NCBI RefSeq assembly: GCF_024305175.1
Contig: NZ_JAMWYY010000011.1
Span: 1 to 64,000, forward strand
Length of the DNA: 64,000 bases
Direction of reading: 5' to 3'
DNA from: Flavobacterium sp.
GTDB lineage: Bacteria; Bacteroidota; Bacteroidia; Flavobacteriales; Flavobacteriaceae
Below the pieces are notes generated by a model. It had not been told where the DNA came from. It searched no databases and saw nothing but the letters and a program-made list of their open reading frames with translations. The position numbers and the translations under genes were made by a program. Below, one piece after another: positions 8,553-18,125 of this stretch; the first letter of the stretch is position 1; the number at the start of each line of letters is the position of its first letter.

Positions 8553-8566
8553 CTCACAAAACACAA

Positions 8567-10261
8567 ATGAGAATGCAGAAATTAAAAAATATATCACGCA
8601 ACAGGGCACAGGAATCTTCTGCTGCCATAGAGCGTTTATACATAACCATGCGCCACCTGTTTAACCGCGGCTTTTACAAGCCTATGGGTATATCGGGTGA
8701 AACACTGCGCGAGGCGCTCTTAGACCTTCGCCCGGAAATATACGGCTCTATCGCCGAAGAAAAAGCAGAGCTTAACGGGCTACTGTATGTTATAGAACGT
8801 TTACCTGTAGGCATAGAGCAGTGCCGTTTTATAAATCTGACATCAGACGAAGGATATTCCAAATCACATTTCAAGGCTATTGTACCGCCAAAAAGGAGGC
8901 GTAACTGCTACCGAATTGATGAGGAACAGATGAATGTTGAGATAACAAGGGGGAGGTCGGATATTTATGATATCCTTACCCACCTTACTTTTGTGTTTAT
9001 AGAGTCGCACAAGATACGCAACAGAGTACTTATTGATGAGAATGGTGAGATGACGCGCGACTGGCAAAAGCTGGAGCAGGTTATTTTGCAGAATAAAAAA
9101 CTGAACCTTGAGGAGCGCGAAACAGCAATATCGCACGTTTCAAACATACTGGGGCGCACATTTGCCGAAGTTACCGATATTTATGACGCTTTTGGCAATG
9201 CCGAAACACCTGACAGGTTCCTGCATGTAATATACTGGCTGGGAAAACTCGCTATAGACGAGGCACTTGGCGGCGCAAAACGTGCTATTACCTTCAGCCC
9301 GATATTAAGGGAAAGGCTTGGACACCACATACACGGCGAGATATGGGCTGATAACATTAAAGCGGTGCTGAAACAAAACGGGCTGCTGCAAAGGCCGATA
9401 CATATCATCAGCGCCAACATGCACAGTGTAATGAACTCTATATTTGCCACCGATGTACATAAAGGTAAGTTTAAGGGTAAGCCTGATTTTTATGTTTATG
9501 AAGAACTCAGCAAATCAGGCAATGCAGAACTACGTAACAAGGTAGAGGAATTTGCCCTGCAAAACGGTATGATAGCCATGCCAGATACATCGGGCACCAA
9601 TATAGATGTGCAGATATTTGATGCTGCCAAAATTGATTTTTCGCTGACGGCATTCCCTAATGCGCAGGCACAAGAAGATATGCCCGTTATTATAGTAATG
9701 GATTATGCTTTTGGCGAGCAGGCCTATGAAACCATCGATGAGCTTTTAAAACCTTATAAAGAATATGATACCAAAACATTCCTGAATGTGGTATCGGTTT
9801 CTATAATGGGTAAGGCAGGGATACTGGAAGGGAATAAGGGCGATATAATGATACCGTCGGCACACATTAACGAAGGTACGGGTGATAATTACCCATTTGA
9901 GAATGAGTTAAAGGCATATATGTTTGAAGGGCAGGGCATACCGGTTTACAGTGGCCCTATGGTAACTGTTTTGGGTACATCGTTACAAAACCGCGACCTG
10001 CTTAAGTTCTTTAACCGCTCTACCTGGGGCGTTATCGGGCTTGAAATGGAAGGCGCCTATTACCAGAAAGCCATACAGTCGGCCTCAAAAATCAGGAAAA
10101 GTATTAATCCGGATGTAAAAGTGCGCTATGCCTATTATGCATCGGATAATCCGCTGGAAACCGGCAGCACGCTGGCATCAGGTGGCCTGGGTACTACAGG
10201 AGTTAAGCCTACATACCTGATAACAATAAAAATACTGGAACAAATTTTTAACTGCAAATAA
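8567..10261 (+). CDS. DUF6909-like protein with nucleoside-phosphorylase-like C-terminus
   Basis: A 564-residue cytoplasmic protein with no signal peptide or membrane helix. I associate it with the family called DUF6909. The C-terminal third resembles purine/uridine phosphorylases: a VSIMGKAGILEGNKGDIMIP segment, GPMVTVLGTSLQNRD, and VIGLEMEGAYY (about residues 484-494), like the (D/E)ME nucleoside-binding motif. No activity can be assigned. It is the first gene of a long operon, ending 5 bases before the Wzz-like gene, so a role in the nucleotide economy or control of the polysaccharide cluster is possible but only inferred. ATG 8567 or ATG 8573 may be the start. Confidence 0.75.
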   Translation: MRMQKLKNISRNRAQESSAAIERLYITMRHLFNRGFYKPMGISGETLREALLDLRPEIYGSIAEEKAELNGLLYVIERLPVGIEQCRFINLTSDEGYSKSHFKAIVPPKRRRNCYRIDEEQMNVEITRGRSDIYDILTHLTFVFIESHKIRNRVLIDENGEMTRDWQKLEQVILQNKKLNLEERETAISHVSNILGRTFAEVTDIYDAFGNAETPDRFLHVIYWLGKLAIDEALGGAKRAITFSPILRERLGHHIHGEIWADNIKAVLKQNGLLQRPIHIISANMHSVMNSIFATDVHKGKFKGKPDFYVYEELSKSGNAELRNKVEEFALQNGMIAMPDTSGTNIDVQIFDAAKIDFSLTAFPNAQAQEDMPVIIVMDYAFGEQAYETIDELLKPYKEYDTKTFLNVVSVSIMGKAGILEGNKGDIMIPSAHINEGTGDNYPFENELKAYMFEGQGIPVYSGPMVTVLGTSLQNRDLLKFFNRSTWGVIGLEMEGAYYQKAIQSASKIRKSINPDVKVRYAYYASDNPLETGSTLASGGLGTTGVKPTYLITIKILEQIFNCK

Positions 10262-10266
10262 CAGTA

Positions 10267-11259
10267 ATGGAAAACTATCAGCACAACAGGGATCAGGAAA
10301 TAGACATAGCTAGGGTATCAGACCGATTAAGAGGATATGCATCCCGCGCTAACGATTATTTTTTCGACGGTATATTGTTCCTTAAGCGCAATATAATTGT
10401 ATTAGCAGTTTTATTTATTGCCGGTGGAGCGCTTGGCTATTATTTTGATAAGGGTAAAAAAGTCTACGAGCAGAAACTAATAGTAATACCTAATTTTAAA
10501 AGCGTAGATTACCTGTATGAAACGGCTGAGCTTTTAACGTCTAAATCTCAAACGCGGGATGAAAAGTTTTTGCAGGGCATTGGCATTAAAGATCCTGGTA
10601 TATTTATAGAAATGGAAGTTGAGCCGATTGTGGAAGTTTATGATTTCATTGAATCTGAAAAAGATCATGAACGCAATTTGCAACTATTCAGGATTATGGC
10701 TGAAAATGCAAGTGTTGAGGAAACCCTGAAAGATATGGCCACTGCCCGTAACTATCCGCAGCACCTTGTCACTATTACCACTTCCGGCAAAGCTGATGCG
10801 GATGAGGTGGTTAACCCCATACTTGCCTATCTGAATGCAGATAAATATTTTGGTGAAATAAAGCAACAATGGCAAAGAAACCTTAATGCCGAGATTAAAG
10901 CTAAAGACAGTATAATTGCCCAGATAGATGCCATAATCAATACATTTAATAAAGATGCAAGAGCGGCAGGCGAAAACCTTGTGTATTACAACACCAATAC
11001 GCAGTTTAACGAACTGATAAAAACCAAGGCAGAGCTGGTAGAAGAGCAGGGTAACAACATGATAAAAAAGGTTAATTATGAAAATATAATTAAGCCAAGC
11101 AGTACCATGCTTAATATTAAGAAAAAATCTTTTACATCCGGCAAGATGAAATATATAGTTCCTTTCATATTTATCATGCTGTTTGTTTTTATATCTTTAT
11201 TTATGGCCTACTATAAAAAACAGATGAACAAAAGAAAAAAGATTGCCGGTAATGAATAA
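10267..11259 (+). CDS. Wzz-like polysaccharide chain-length determinant
   Basis: A 330-residue inner-membrane protein with the Wzz topology: a cytoplasmic N-terminus, a first helix at about 42-60, a large periplasmic region with coiled-coil character (about 190-275), and a second helix at about 297-315 before a basic tail. Such proteins set the modal length of surface polysaccharides made by the Wzx/Wzy route. Sequence similarity to named Wzz proteins is weak by eye, so the call rests on topology and on lying directly before rmlB and a flippase. Its stop overlaps the rmlB start. Confidence 0.75.
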   Translation: MENYQHNRDQEIDIARVSDRLRGYASRANDYFFDGILFLKRNIIVLAVLFIAGGALGYYFDKGKKVYEQKLIVIPNFKSVDYLYETAELLTSKSQTRDEKFLQGIGIKDPGIFIEMEVEPIVEVYDFIESEKDHERNLQLFRIMAENASVEETLKDMATARNYPQHLVTITTSGKADADEVVNPILAYLNADKYFGEIKQQWQRNLNAEIKAKDSIIAQIDAIINTFNKDARAAGENLVYYNTNTQFNELIKTKAELVEEQGNNMIKKVNYENIIKPSSTMLNIKKKSFTSGKMKYIVPFIFIMLFVFISLFMAYYKKQMNKRKKIAGNE

Positions 11260-12268
11260 TATATTAATAACAGGAGGAGCAGGGTTTATTGGCTCAAATT
11301 TTATAGTACATTTTTTAGCCGCTAATCAGGGCTGTAAGGTTATAAACCTTGACCTGCTAACCTATGCCGGTGATAAGGATAATCTGAAAGAAGTTGAGGG
11401 CAATGCAGATTATCTGTTTGTTCAGGGTGATATCTGCGACAGGCCGTTCCTGGAGTCGCTGTTTAAAGAGCACGATATAAGGGGGGTAATTCATTTTGCG
11501 GCAGAATCGCATGTCGATAACTCTATCTCGGGCCCTGAGGCATTTATAAAAACCAATGTGCTGGGTACATTCAACCTGCTGGAAACAGCAAGGAAGTATT
11601 GGATGGATGCTCCGCATCAATATAAAGAAGATTACAAAGGCTGCCGTTTTCATCATATCTCTACAGATGAGGTATATGGCACGCTGGGTGAAGAAGGACT
11701 CTTTACAGAAGAAACAGCCTATGCACCCAACAGCCCGTATAGCGCAAGCAAGGCAGGCAGCGACATGATAGTGCGCAGCTACTACCATACCTACGGTATG
11801 GATGTGGTTACCACCAACTGCTCCAACAATTACGGGCCAAAGCAGCACGACGAAAAGCTGATACCCACCATTATACGCAAAGCCATATCAGGACAAAATA
11901 TCCCTATTTACGGAAACGGAATGAATATACGCGATTGGCTTTATGTGCTGGACCATTGCAAAGGCATAGAGCTGGTATATAAAAATGGTAACGGGGGCGA
12001 AACCTATAATATTGGCGGAAGGAACGAGCGTAACAACTTATACATCGCCAACAAGATTTGCGAACTGCTTGATAGCATGGCTCCGAAAGAAAGCGGCAGC
12101 TATAAAGAGCAGATAACTTTTGTTACCGACAGGCCGGGGCACGACCTGCGTTATGCAATAGACGCCAATAAGATAGAAAGTGAGCTTGGCTGGAAAGCTG
12201 ATGAAAATTTTGAATCGGGTATTGTTAAGACCATAGAATGGTACCTTGCAAAATATAAAAAAGCATGA
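11252..12268 (+). CDS. rmlB: dTDP-glucose 4,6-dehydratase RmlB
   Basis: A 338-residue extended short-chain dehydrogenase, the second enzyme of dTDP-L-rhamnose synthesis, turning dTDP-glucose into dTDP-4-keto-6-deoxyglucose. The NAD-binding GGAGFIGSN is at residues 8-16, HFAAESHVD and the S-T-D-E-V-Y-G segment are typical, and the catalytic YSASK is near 163-167. I start at ATG 11252, which overlaps the end of the Wzz-like gene by 8 bases; a TTG at 11243 would add three residues before the normal family start and is less likely. rmlA follows with a 4-base overlap. Confidence 0.96.
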   Translation: MNNILITGGAGFIGSNFIVHFLAANQGCKVINLDLLTYAGDKDNLKEVEGNADYLFVQGDICDRPFLESLFKEHDIRGVIHFAAESHVDNSISGPEAFIKTNVLGTFNLLETARKYWMDAPHQYKEDYKGCRFHHISTDEVYGTLGEEGLFTEETAYAPNSPYSASKAGSDMIVRSYYHTYGMDVVTTNCSNNYGPKQHDEKLIPTIIRKAISGQNIPIYGNGMNIRDWLYVLDHCKGIELVYKNGNGGETYNIGGRNERNNLYIANKICELLDSMAPKESGSYKEQITFVTDRPGHDLRYAIDANKIESELGWKADENFESGIVKTIEWYLAKYKKA

Positions 12269-13125
12269 AAGGAATAATATTAGCCGGAGGGTCGGGCACC
12301 AGGCTGCATCCGCTTACGCTGGCAGTGAGCAAGCAACTGATGCCAATTTATGATAAACCTATGATATACTACCCGTTAAGCACGCTTATGTGGGCAGGCA
12401 TAAGGGAAATACTTATCATTTCCACTCCGCACGACCTGCCGCTGTTTCGCCACCTGTTGGGCGACGGTAGCAAACTGGGCTGTAAATTTGAATATGCCGT
12501 GCAGGAACACCCCAATGGGCTTGCAGAGGCTTTTATAATAGGGAAAGAGTTTGTAGGTAATGATAAAGTAGCGCTTATACTGGGCGATAACATTTTTTAC
12601 GGTACCGGGCTTGCCGGCCTCCTGCAAAGCAACAATAATCCCGAAGGGGGCATTATATATGCCTACCACGTGCACGACCCTGAGCGTTATGGCGTGGTAG
12701 ATTTTGATAAAGACGGTAAAGTATTGTCTATTGAAGAAAAACCCGAAAAGCCAAAATCTAACTTTGCGGTACCGGGCATTTATTTTTATGATAACGAGGT
12801 GCTGGATATTGCAGCAAATATACAACCCAGCCACCGGGGCGAACTCGAAATTACAGATGTTAATAAAGAATACCTCAGGCGCGGCAGGCTTAAAGTAAGC
12901 ATTCTCGACAGGGGGACGGCGTGGCTTGATACGGGCACGTTTAATTCGCTTATGCAGGCAGGACAATTCGTGCAGGTAATAGAAGAGCGCCAGGGGCTTA
13001 AAATAGGCGCTATAGAGGAGGCAGCCTATAAAATGGGATATATATCCGAAAAAGAATTAACGGCGCTTGCAGAGCCGCTTTTAAAGAGCGGGTATGGCAG
13101 GCACCTGATGAGTTTAATAGCATAA
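12265..13125 (+). CDS. rmlA: Glucose-1-phosphate thymidylyltransferase RmlA
   Basis: A 286-residue nucleotidyltransferase, the first enzyme of dTDP-L-rhamnose synthesis, joining glucose-1-phosphate and dTTP. It has the [11 protein letters not shown] loop (residues 8-18), [27 protein letters not shown] and the [10 protein letters not shown] segment. The length is usual for the short, homotetrameric form. ATGA overlap with rmlB and one base to rmlC show tight co-translation. Confidence 0.96.
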   Translation: MKGIILAGGSGTRLHPLTLAVSKQLMPIYDKPMIYYPLSTLMWAGIREILIISTPHDLPLFRHLLGDGSKLGCKFEYAVQEHPNGLAEAFIIGKEFVGNDKVALILGDNIFYGTGLAGLLQSNNNPEGGIIYAYHVHDPERYGVVDFDKDGKVLSIEEKPEKPKSNFAVPGIYFYDNEVLDIAANIQPSHRGELEITDVNKEYLRRGRLKVSILDRGTAWLDTGTFNSLMQAGQFVQVIEERQGLKIGAIEEAAYKMGYISEKELTALAEPLLKSGYGRHLMSLIA

Positions 13126-13126
13126 T

Positions 13127-13678
13127 ATGACAGTTAAAGAAACCAGCCTTAAAGGCTGCTTTATTATAGAGCCTAACGTTATACCCGATGAACGCGGGTA
13201 TTTTATGGAGAGCTATAACGAAAAACGCTTTGCCGATATAACCGGGCAGCCGGTGCATTTTGTGCAGGATAACCAGTCTTATTCTGTGCGGGGGGTGCTG
13301 CGCGGGCTGCACTACCAGACAGGAGAGCATGCCCAGGCAAAACTGGTGCGGGTTATACACGGCGAGGTGCTTGATGTGGCTGTAGATGTGCGCCCCGGTT
13401 CGCCCACCTTTGGGCAGCATGTGGCAGTAAAGCTATCGGCTGAGAACCACAGGCAGCTTTTTGTGCCACGCGGATTTGCACACGGCTTTTTGGTATTCAG
13501 TGAGACAGTTGTTTTCTTTTACAAATGCGACAACTACTACAATAAAGAGTCGGAGGGTGGTATTATCTACAACGACCCATCCATAAATATCGACTGGGGG
13601 ATGGATAGTGATGATTATATCATATCATCTAAAGATACTGTTTTACCAAACCTCGAAAATGCAAGGCCGGTATGGTAG
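13127..13678 (+). CDS. rmlC: dTDP-4-dehydrorhamnose 3,5-epimerase RmlC
   Basis: A 183-residue cupin-fold epimerase, the third step of dTDP-L-rhamnose synthesis. The catalytic histidine is H62 in LRGLHYQ; other family blocks are KLVRVIHGEVLDVAVD, the FVPRGFAHGFLV strand and YKCDNYY. The stop region overlaps the start of rmlD by 7 bases. Full length, no oddity. Confidence 0.96.
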   Translation: MTVKETSLKGCFIIEPNVIPDERGYFMESYNEKRFADITGQPVHFVQDNQSYSVRGVLRGLHYQTGEHAQAKLVRVIHGEVLDVAVDVRPGSPTFGQHVAVKLSAENHRQLFVPRGFAHGFLVFSETVVFFYKCDNYYNKESEGGIIYNDPSINIDWGMDSDDYIISSKDTVLPNLENARPVW

Positions 13679-14529
13679 TACTTGTTACAGGCGCATCAGG
13701 TCAGTTGGGTCAGGCGCTTAAAGCGCAGGCGAACCGGTATGATAATCTTACTTTTGTTTTTAAGACATCTGCGGAAGCGGATATAACCGACAGGCAGCAG
13801 CTTGAACAGGTTTTTAATGAAGTAAAGCCCGGCTTTTGTATTAATGCCGCGGCCTATACCGCAGTAGATAAGGCAGAAAGCGAGACGGAAAGAGCTTATG
13901 CCATAAATGTTACCGGGGCTAAAAACCTTGCTGAAGTTTGCCTGCAGTTTAATACAACCTTGCTGCATATTTCTACCGATTTTGTGTTTGACGGAAATAA
14001 AGACACCCCTTATACCGAGGATGATGCAACCAATCCGCAGGGTGTTTATGGTAAAACCAAAAGAGAAGGCGAGCAGGAAATAGAAAAGATATTGCCGCAG
14101 CATTATATTATACGCACATCATGGCTGTACTCTGAATACGGTAATAATTTTATGAAGACGATGCTGCGCCTTGCCGCAGAGTGCGATAAACTGGGCGTTG
14201 TTAATGACCAGACCGGCACACCTACCAATGCCAATGACCTTGCAGAAGCCCTGCTACAGATAATAACACGTGGTAAAAAGGCTTACGGCATTTATCATTA
14301 CAGTAATGAGGGAGTTGCAACATGGTATGAGTTTGCCGGAGAGATATTCAGGATAAATAATGTTTTAATAGACTTACAACCGATACCTGCATCGGCTTAT
14401 CCTACGCCTGCTAAAAGGCCGGTGTACAGCGTGATGGGCAAAAGCAAAATAAAAGAAGTTTTCGGGCTGAGTATAAAAGGCTGGCAGGAAAGCCTTGCTG
14501 CTGTTTTAAAATCGTATAACGAGCTTTAA
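13672..14529 (+). CDS. rmlD: dTDP-4-dehydrorhamnose reductase RmlD
   Basis: A 285-residue short-chain dehydrogenase, the last step to dTDP-L-rhamnose. It shows GASGQLGQAL (about residues 7-16) for NADPH binding, NAAAYTAVDKAE, STDFVFDG, and the YGKTKREGE catalytic Tyr/Lys segment. The order rmlB-A-C-D is complete, so the strain can make its own activated rhamnose for the glycan built by the downstream genes. Confidence 0.95.
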   Translation: MVVLVTGASGQLGQALKAQANRYDNLTFVFKTSAEADITDRQQLEQVFNEVKPGFCINAAAYTAVDKAESETERAYAINVTGAKNLAEVCLQFNTTLLHISTDFVFDGNKDTPYTEDDATNPQGVYGKTKREGEQEIEKILPQHYIIRTSWLYSEYGNNFMKTMLRLAAECDKLGVVNDQTGTPTNANDLAEALLQIITRGKKAYGIYHYSNEGVATWYEFAGEIFRINNVLIDLQPIPASAYPTPAKRPVYSVMGKSKIKEVFGLSIKGWQESLAAVLKSYNEL

Positions 14530-14540
14530 AACACCTGCTC

Positions 14541-15824
14541 ATGATTAAAAAACTGTTCCATAAACTATTCAAGTCGGCAGAAAGAAGAACCGTTGTAAAA
14601 AACATGTTTTCGCTCTCAATACTACAGGGGCTTAACCTGTTGCTGCCGCTTGTAACCTACCCTTACCTGATAAGGGTTTTAGGTAAGGACTTATATGGAA
14701 CCATTTTGCATGCGGCAGCTATAACCTACTATTTTCAGATACTTACAGAATATAGCTTTCATATGACAGCTACCAAAGAGGTGTCTGTACATGCAAATGA
14801 TACCAATAAGCTGCACTCTATATTCAACGAGGTGTTTACCACAAAAATGTTTTTGCTTGCAGGCAGTTCTGTTGTAATGTGTATCCTGATTTTTACTATA
14901 CCCTTTTTCGAAGAACAGCGGTTGATATACCTGCTTACCTTCGGCAATGTTATAGGGCAGGCTATCTTTCCTGTATGGTTTTTTCAGGGCCTGCAAAAAA
15001 TGAAATACATTACCTATTTCAACTTTATCTGCAAAGTAATTTTTACAGCTGCCATTTTTGTTTTTGTAAAAAGACCTGAGGATGCCTGGCTTGCGCCGCT
15101 TTTTACTTCGTGCGGCTATATTTCTGCGGGTATTGTTTCTTTAATTTATATTAAAAAACTGTTTAAGATTCCGTTTCAGCGAAAACCTTTCAAAAAGGTA
15201 AAAGAGCAGCTTAAAATAGGCAGGTACCTTTTTTTATCAGAACTTAAAATATCTTTGTTTACCAATACCAACACGCTTTTATTAGGATTTATAGCAGGCG
15301 AGGCGGCAGTTGCTTATTTTGCCTCTGCCGAAAAAGTTGCACGGGCGATAGGAAATATATATACACCTTTAACTTTGGCACTCTTCCCTTATATGGTTAA
15401 GAACATGAACAAGGACAAAGCAAGCACCTATAGTGATATACTTAAAATTACAAAAATGGGGTCACTGCTGTTTTTGGTAATACTGATACCGTCTTTTATA
15501 TGGTCTGACCTTATCATGGAAATACTGTTTGGCAGGGGTATGGAAAATGCATCTCTGATTTTCAGGATACTATTATTTATACCTGTTGCCGCTTTTATAG
15601 ATAATATGTTTGGCAAACAGGTACTGCTGACACTTGGCAAAGACAATTTGTACTTTCGTGTAATTAGTATGGCGGCAGTATTGAATTTAACTATGAATTT
15701 ATACTTAACCTATCAGTACAGTTACATTGGGACAGCGATAGCATTAATTATTACCCATATTTTTATAGACATTGGTATGTATTGGTATGCAAAGCGTGAA
15801 ATTAAAAAATCAGCTTTAAGTTAG
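14541..15824 (+). CDS. Wzx-type oligosaccharide flippase
   Basis: A 427-residue MATE/MOP-superfamily membrane protein with about 12 hydrophobic helices and the N-terminal pattern FSLSILQGLNLLLPLVTYPY typical of Wzx flippases. It moves lipid-linked repeat units across the inner membrane. The location, directly after rmlD and before polymerase-like genes, fits a Wzx/Wzy pathway. A 116-base gap with a possible promoter follows. Confidence 0.9.
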   Translation: MIKKLFHKLFKSAERRTVVKNMFSLSILQGLNLLLPLVTYPYLIRVLGKDLYGTILHAAAITYYFQILTEYSFHMTATKEVSVHANDTNKLHSIFNEVFTTKMFLLAGSSVVMCILIFTIPFFEEQRLIYLLTFGNVIGQAIFPVWFFQGLQKMKYITYFNFICKVIFTAAIFVFVKRPEDAWLAPLFTSCGYISAGIVSLIYIKKLFKIPFQRKPFKKVKEQLKIGRYLFLSELKISLFTNTNTLLLGFIAGEAAVAYFASAEKVARAIGNIYTPLTLALFPYMVKNMNKDKASTYSDILKITKMGSLLFLVILIPSFIWSDLIMEILFGRGMENASLIFRILLFIPVAAFIDNMFGKQVLLTLGKDNLYFRVISMAAVLNLTMNLYLTYQYSYIGTAIALIITHIFIDIGMYWYAKREIKKSALS

Positions 15825-15863
15825 AGCTTTAGCGGGACAGACGTATAGTTTTAAAAAAGCCGT

Positions 15864-15871
15864 TATATTTG
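15864..15871 (+). promoter_or_regulatory. Possible internal promoter in the polysaccharide cluster
   Basis: TATATTTG fits TAnnTTTG and lies in the widest gap of the cluster (15825-15940), 69 bases before the next start. No good -33 TTG is seen, so this is tentative. Confidence 0.35.
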
Positions 15872-15940
15872 TTCTCTTTGCTTACAGCAGTTATAAATTT
15901 ATGAAAAGCAGCAGCTTTCAGGAAATATTATGCACAATTA

Positions 15941-17365
15941 ATGGAAAGACACTATAAGCCAGGGGCAAGTAAAGCAAGAAATTTTTCTTATGTACTTTTT
16001 ACATTAGGATTATTTTTCTCCCCTTTCAATGATTTTGAGGGCTTCTCCTTTTTAGGGGAGTATAGTAATGAGTTGGGGACATATTTTTTCCTGCTTGGCT
16101 TTTTGTTCTTATTTTTCGGCCGATATATTGTATTACCCTATAAAGACAGGCTGTTTTTATTGATACTGTTATTTATCTGCTGGTGCTTTATATGTACTGT
16201 ATTAAATTATAATACAGTACATACCAATTATTTTAAGATGACAGGAGGCATAGAAAGGTTTATAAGGCAGTATCTATCTTTACTTATTGCTGCCTTCATT
16301 TTCCCTGTTTTATTTATAAATGCAATATGGCGCATGAGCAATAAAGATCTGCTCATTAAAATAAGGAAAATCTTTTTATATTCATTTATTTTTGTTGGAG
16401 GTTATGGGTTATTAGAAGCTGCCATATCTATATTCCATATTTCCGCCTTTAAAATTTTGTATGAAACATTTGATATATTTCCAATGTTTAATGCCCATTA
16501 TCATGATAACCGTATTTCATCGGTAGCTTTCGAACCGCCTTTCTTTGCCATATACCTGATTACTATTTCAGGGTGGATGTTCAGCTATATACTTACACAT
16601 AAGAGCATTTATCGGTTTGTACCTGTTGTTATGGTATTGTTGCTTGCTTTTTTTTCCGGTTCACGCACTGCGCTTATCACTATAACCATTCAGGCAGGTA
16701 TATTTGTAGTAATCTTATACCAAATGCCTGGTTACAAGCGATTGATAATCAATTCTATTAGATATGGTGCTGCTTTGGTATTTATAGTATTAGTATTAAA
16801 TAGTAAAACGTTAATAGAGGCATTCAAAGAACGGATAGACTCCCTTGATTTTAAAAATAACTTAACTGAAAATGTATCGAATAAATCACGTTTTGGTATG
16901 CAAGTTGCCGCATTGCGGGTTTTTGCGGAAAACCCTATAGTCGGTGTTGGTTATGGTCAGCAATCTTATCATGCCCGGCATAAATACCCGCTTTGGGCTA
17001 CAAAAAATAATTATGAGTTCGAATTATATTATAAAAATCATCTGGAACCTTCATTTCCGCCGGTATTTAATCTTTATACCCGTTATCTTGCCGAAACCGG
17101 CATCATTGGTTTTATAATAGTAATATCATGGTTTATTTATGCTATAAGAAGTAGCATAAGGATTTTAAAAACCAAGCAACTATCTGCTGATACAGTTATA
17201 GCCACAATACTCCTAACGAGTTTTGTTGGCTTTATGCTTAACTGGATGCAGGTAGATAGTTTAAGGATATATGGATTTTGGCTTTCGGCAGCAATACTTA
17301 TTAAAATAACTCAAAATCCGATTTACCCAAATGAACAGGATAGCAGTTCTTATACCACATTATAA
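15941..17365 (+). CDS. Wzy/O-antigen-ligase-like membrane protein (first of three)
   Basis: A 474-residue protein with about 11-12 membrane helices and one large periplasmic loop near residues 300-390. It has the ligase/polymerase pattern FSGSRTALI (about 237) and NPIVGVGYGQQ before the loop. Wzy proteins polymerise glycan repeat units and WaaL-type proteins transfer them to lipid A; the two cannot be separated by sequence here. It overlaps the next gene by 35 bases. An 8-T run lies at 16648-16655 within the coding region. Confidence 0.82.
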   Translation: MERHYKPGASKARNFSYVLFTLGLFFSPFNDFEGFSFLGEYSNELGTYFFLLGFLFLFFGRYIVLPYKDRLFLLILLFICWCFICTVLNYNTVHTNYFKMTGGIERFIRQYLSLLIAAFIFPVLFINAIWRMSNKDLLIKIRKIFLYSFIFVGGYGLLEAAISIFHISAFKILYETFDIFPMFNAHYHDNRISSVAFEPPFFAIYLITISGWMFSYILTHKSIYRFVPVVMVLLLAFFSGSRTALITITIQAGIFVVILYQMPGYKRLIINSIRYGAALVFIVLVLNSKTLIEAFKERIDSLDFKNNLTENVSNKSRFGMQVAALRVFAENPIVGVGYGQQSYHARHKYPLWATKNNYEFELYYKNHLEPSFPPVFNLYTRYLAETGIIGFIIVISWFIYAIRSSIRILKTKQLSADTVIATILLTSFVGFMLNWMQVDSLRIYGFWLSAAILIKITQNPIYPNEQDSSSYTTL

Positions 17366-18125
17366 TAATCCTAAAGGGCTGGTTGCCTCACTTACATCGA
17401 TTGACTCATCAGAGGTGGTTGATGTTGTTGTGGTAGACGACGGAAGCCGTGAAAAGCCGGATGAGGCGGCAGCAGTAACTGCTTTTACTGCAAAAGGAAA
17501 ACTGGTTTTTATTTATATGGATCAAAACCGCGGTATAGAGCACGCTCTTAATCGTGGTTTGGATTATATTGAGTCAAAGTCTTATACTTATATAGCGCGT
17601 TTAGACTGCGGTGATAAGAATATCGGCAAAAGGTTTGCCATACAAGAAAAATTTTTGCAGGATAATCCTGATGTAAAACTAGTAGGCTCTTTTGCCACAA
17701 TGGTCACCATCAATGGTGATATATTTTATAACCTTAAATTTCCGGTTACAACAGCGTCAATTCGAAAGCGGTTTTATCTAAACTGTATGTTTATTCATCC
17801 TGCTGTTATGTTTAGGGTGGCCATGCTGTCGGTAATAGGCAAATATCCAATAGAATATAAGTCAGCCGAAGACTATGCCTTTTTTTTTAAATTTGTTAAG
17901 GGCTATAAGGTTTACAATATCCCTGAATATCTCGTAAAAATAGAATTAAATCCTAATGGTATTTCTGCCACTCGCAGAAAGCAACAGGTAGTGAGCCGGA
18001 TAAAAGTAATAAAGCATAATTTTTACTTTGGTTTTTATCCTGTCTATGGCTTATTGAGAAATATAGTATTATACTATATGCCAAATGATATAATCTTATT
18101 TATAAAAAGCAAAATTTTCAAATGA
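17331..18125 (+). CDS. Family 2 glycosyltransferase
   Basis: A 264-residue GT-A fold glycosyltransferase without a membrane domain. The nucleotide-sugar-binding start IAVLIPHYNNPKGL, VVVVDDGS and the ARLDCGD acidic motif (in place of the more common DADD) are clear. It should add one sugar of the repeat unit on the cytoplasmic face. I keep ATG 17331 because the family always begins with this strand, so the 35-base overlap with the previous gene is real. A run of nine T at 17880-17888 encodes three Phe codons and could slip. Confidence 0.92.
   Translation: MNRIAVLIPHYNNPKGLVASLTSIDSSEVVDVVVVDDGSREKPDEAAAVTAFTAKGKLVFIYMDQNRGIEHALNRGLDYIESKSYTYIARLDCGDKNIGKRFAIQEKFLQDNPDVKLVGSFATMVTINGDIFYNLKFPVTTASIRKRFYLNCMFIHPAVMFRVAMLSVIGKYPIEYKSAEDYAFFFKFVKGYKVYNIPEYLVKIELNPNGISATRRKQQVVSRIKVIKHNFYFGFYPVYGLLRNIVLYYMPNDIILFIKSKIFK

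Noticed and set aside
12376..12966. 196-residue minus-strand frame inside rmlA
   Set aside because: An antisense frame of rmlA with no recognisable domain; its Cys/His-rich composition is explained by the coding strand.
15901..15957. Possible 18-codon leader peptide before the first polymerase-like gene
   Set aside because: It is short, has no distinctive composition such as a run of one regulatory amino acid, and an 18-codon frame in an AT-rich gap is expected by chance.
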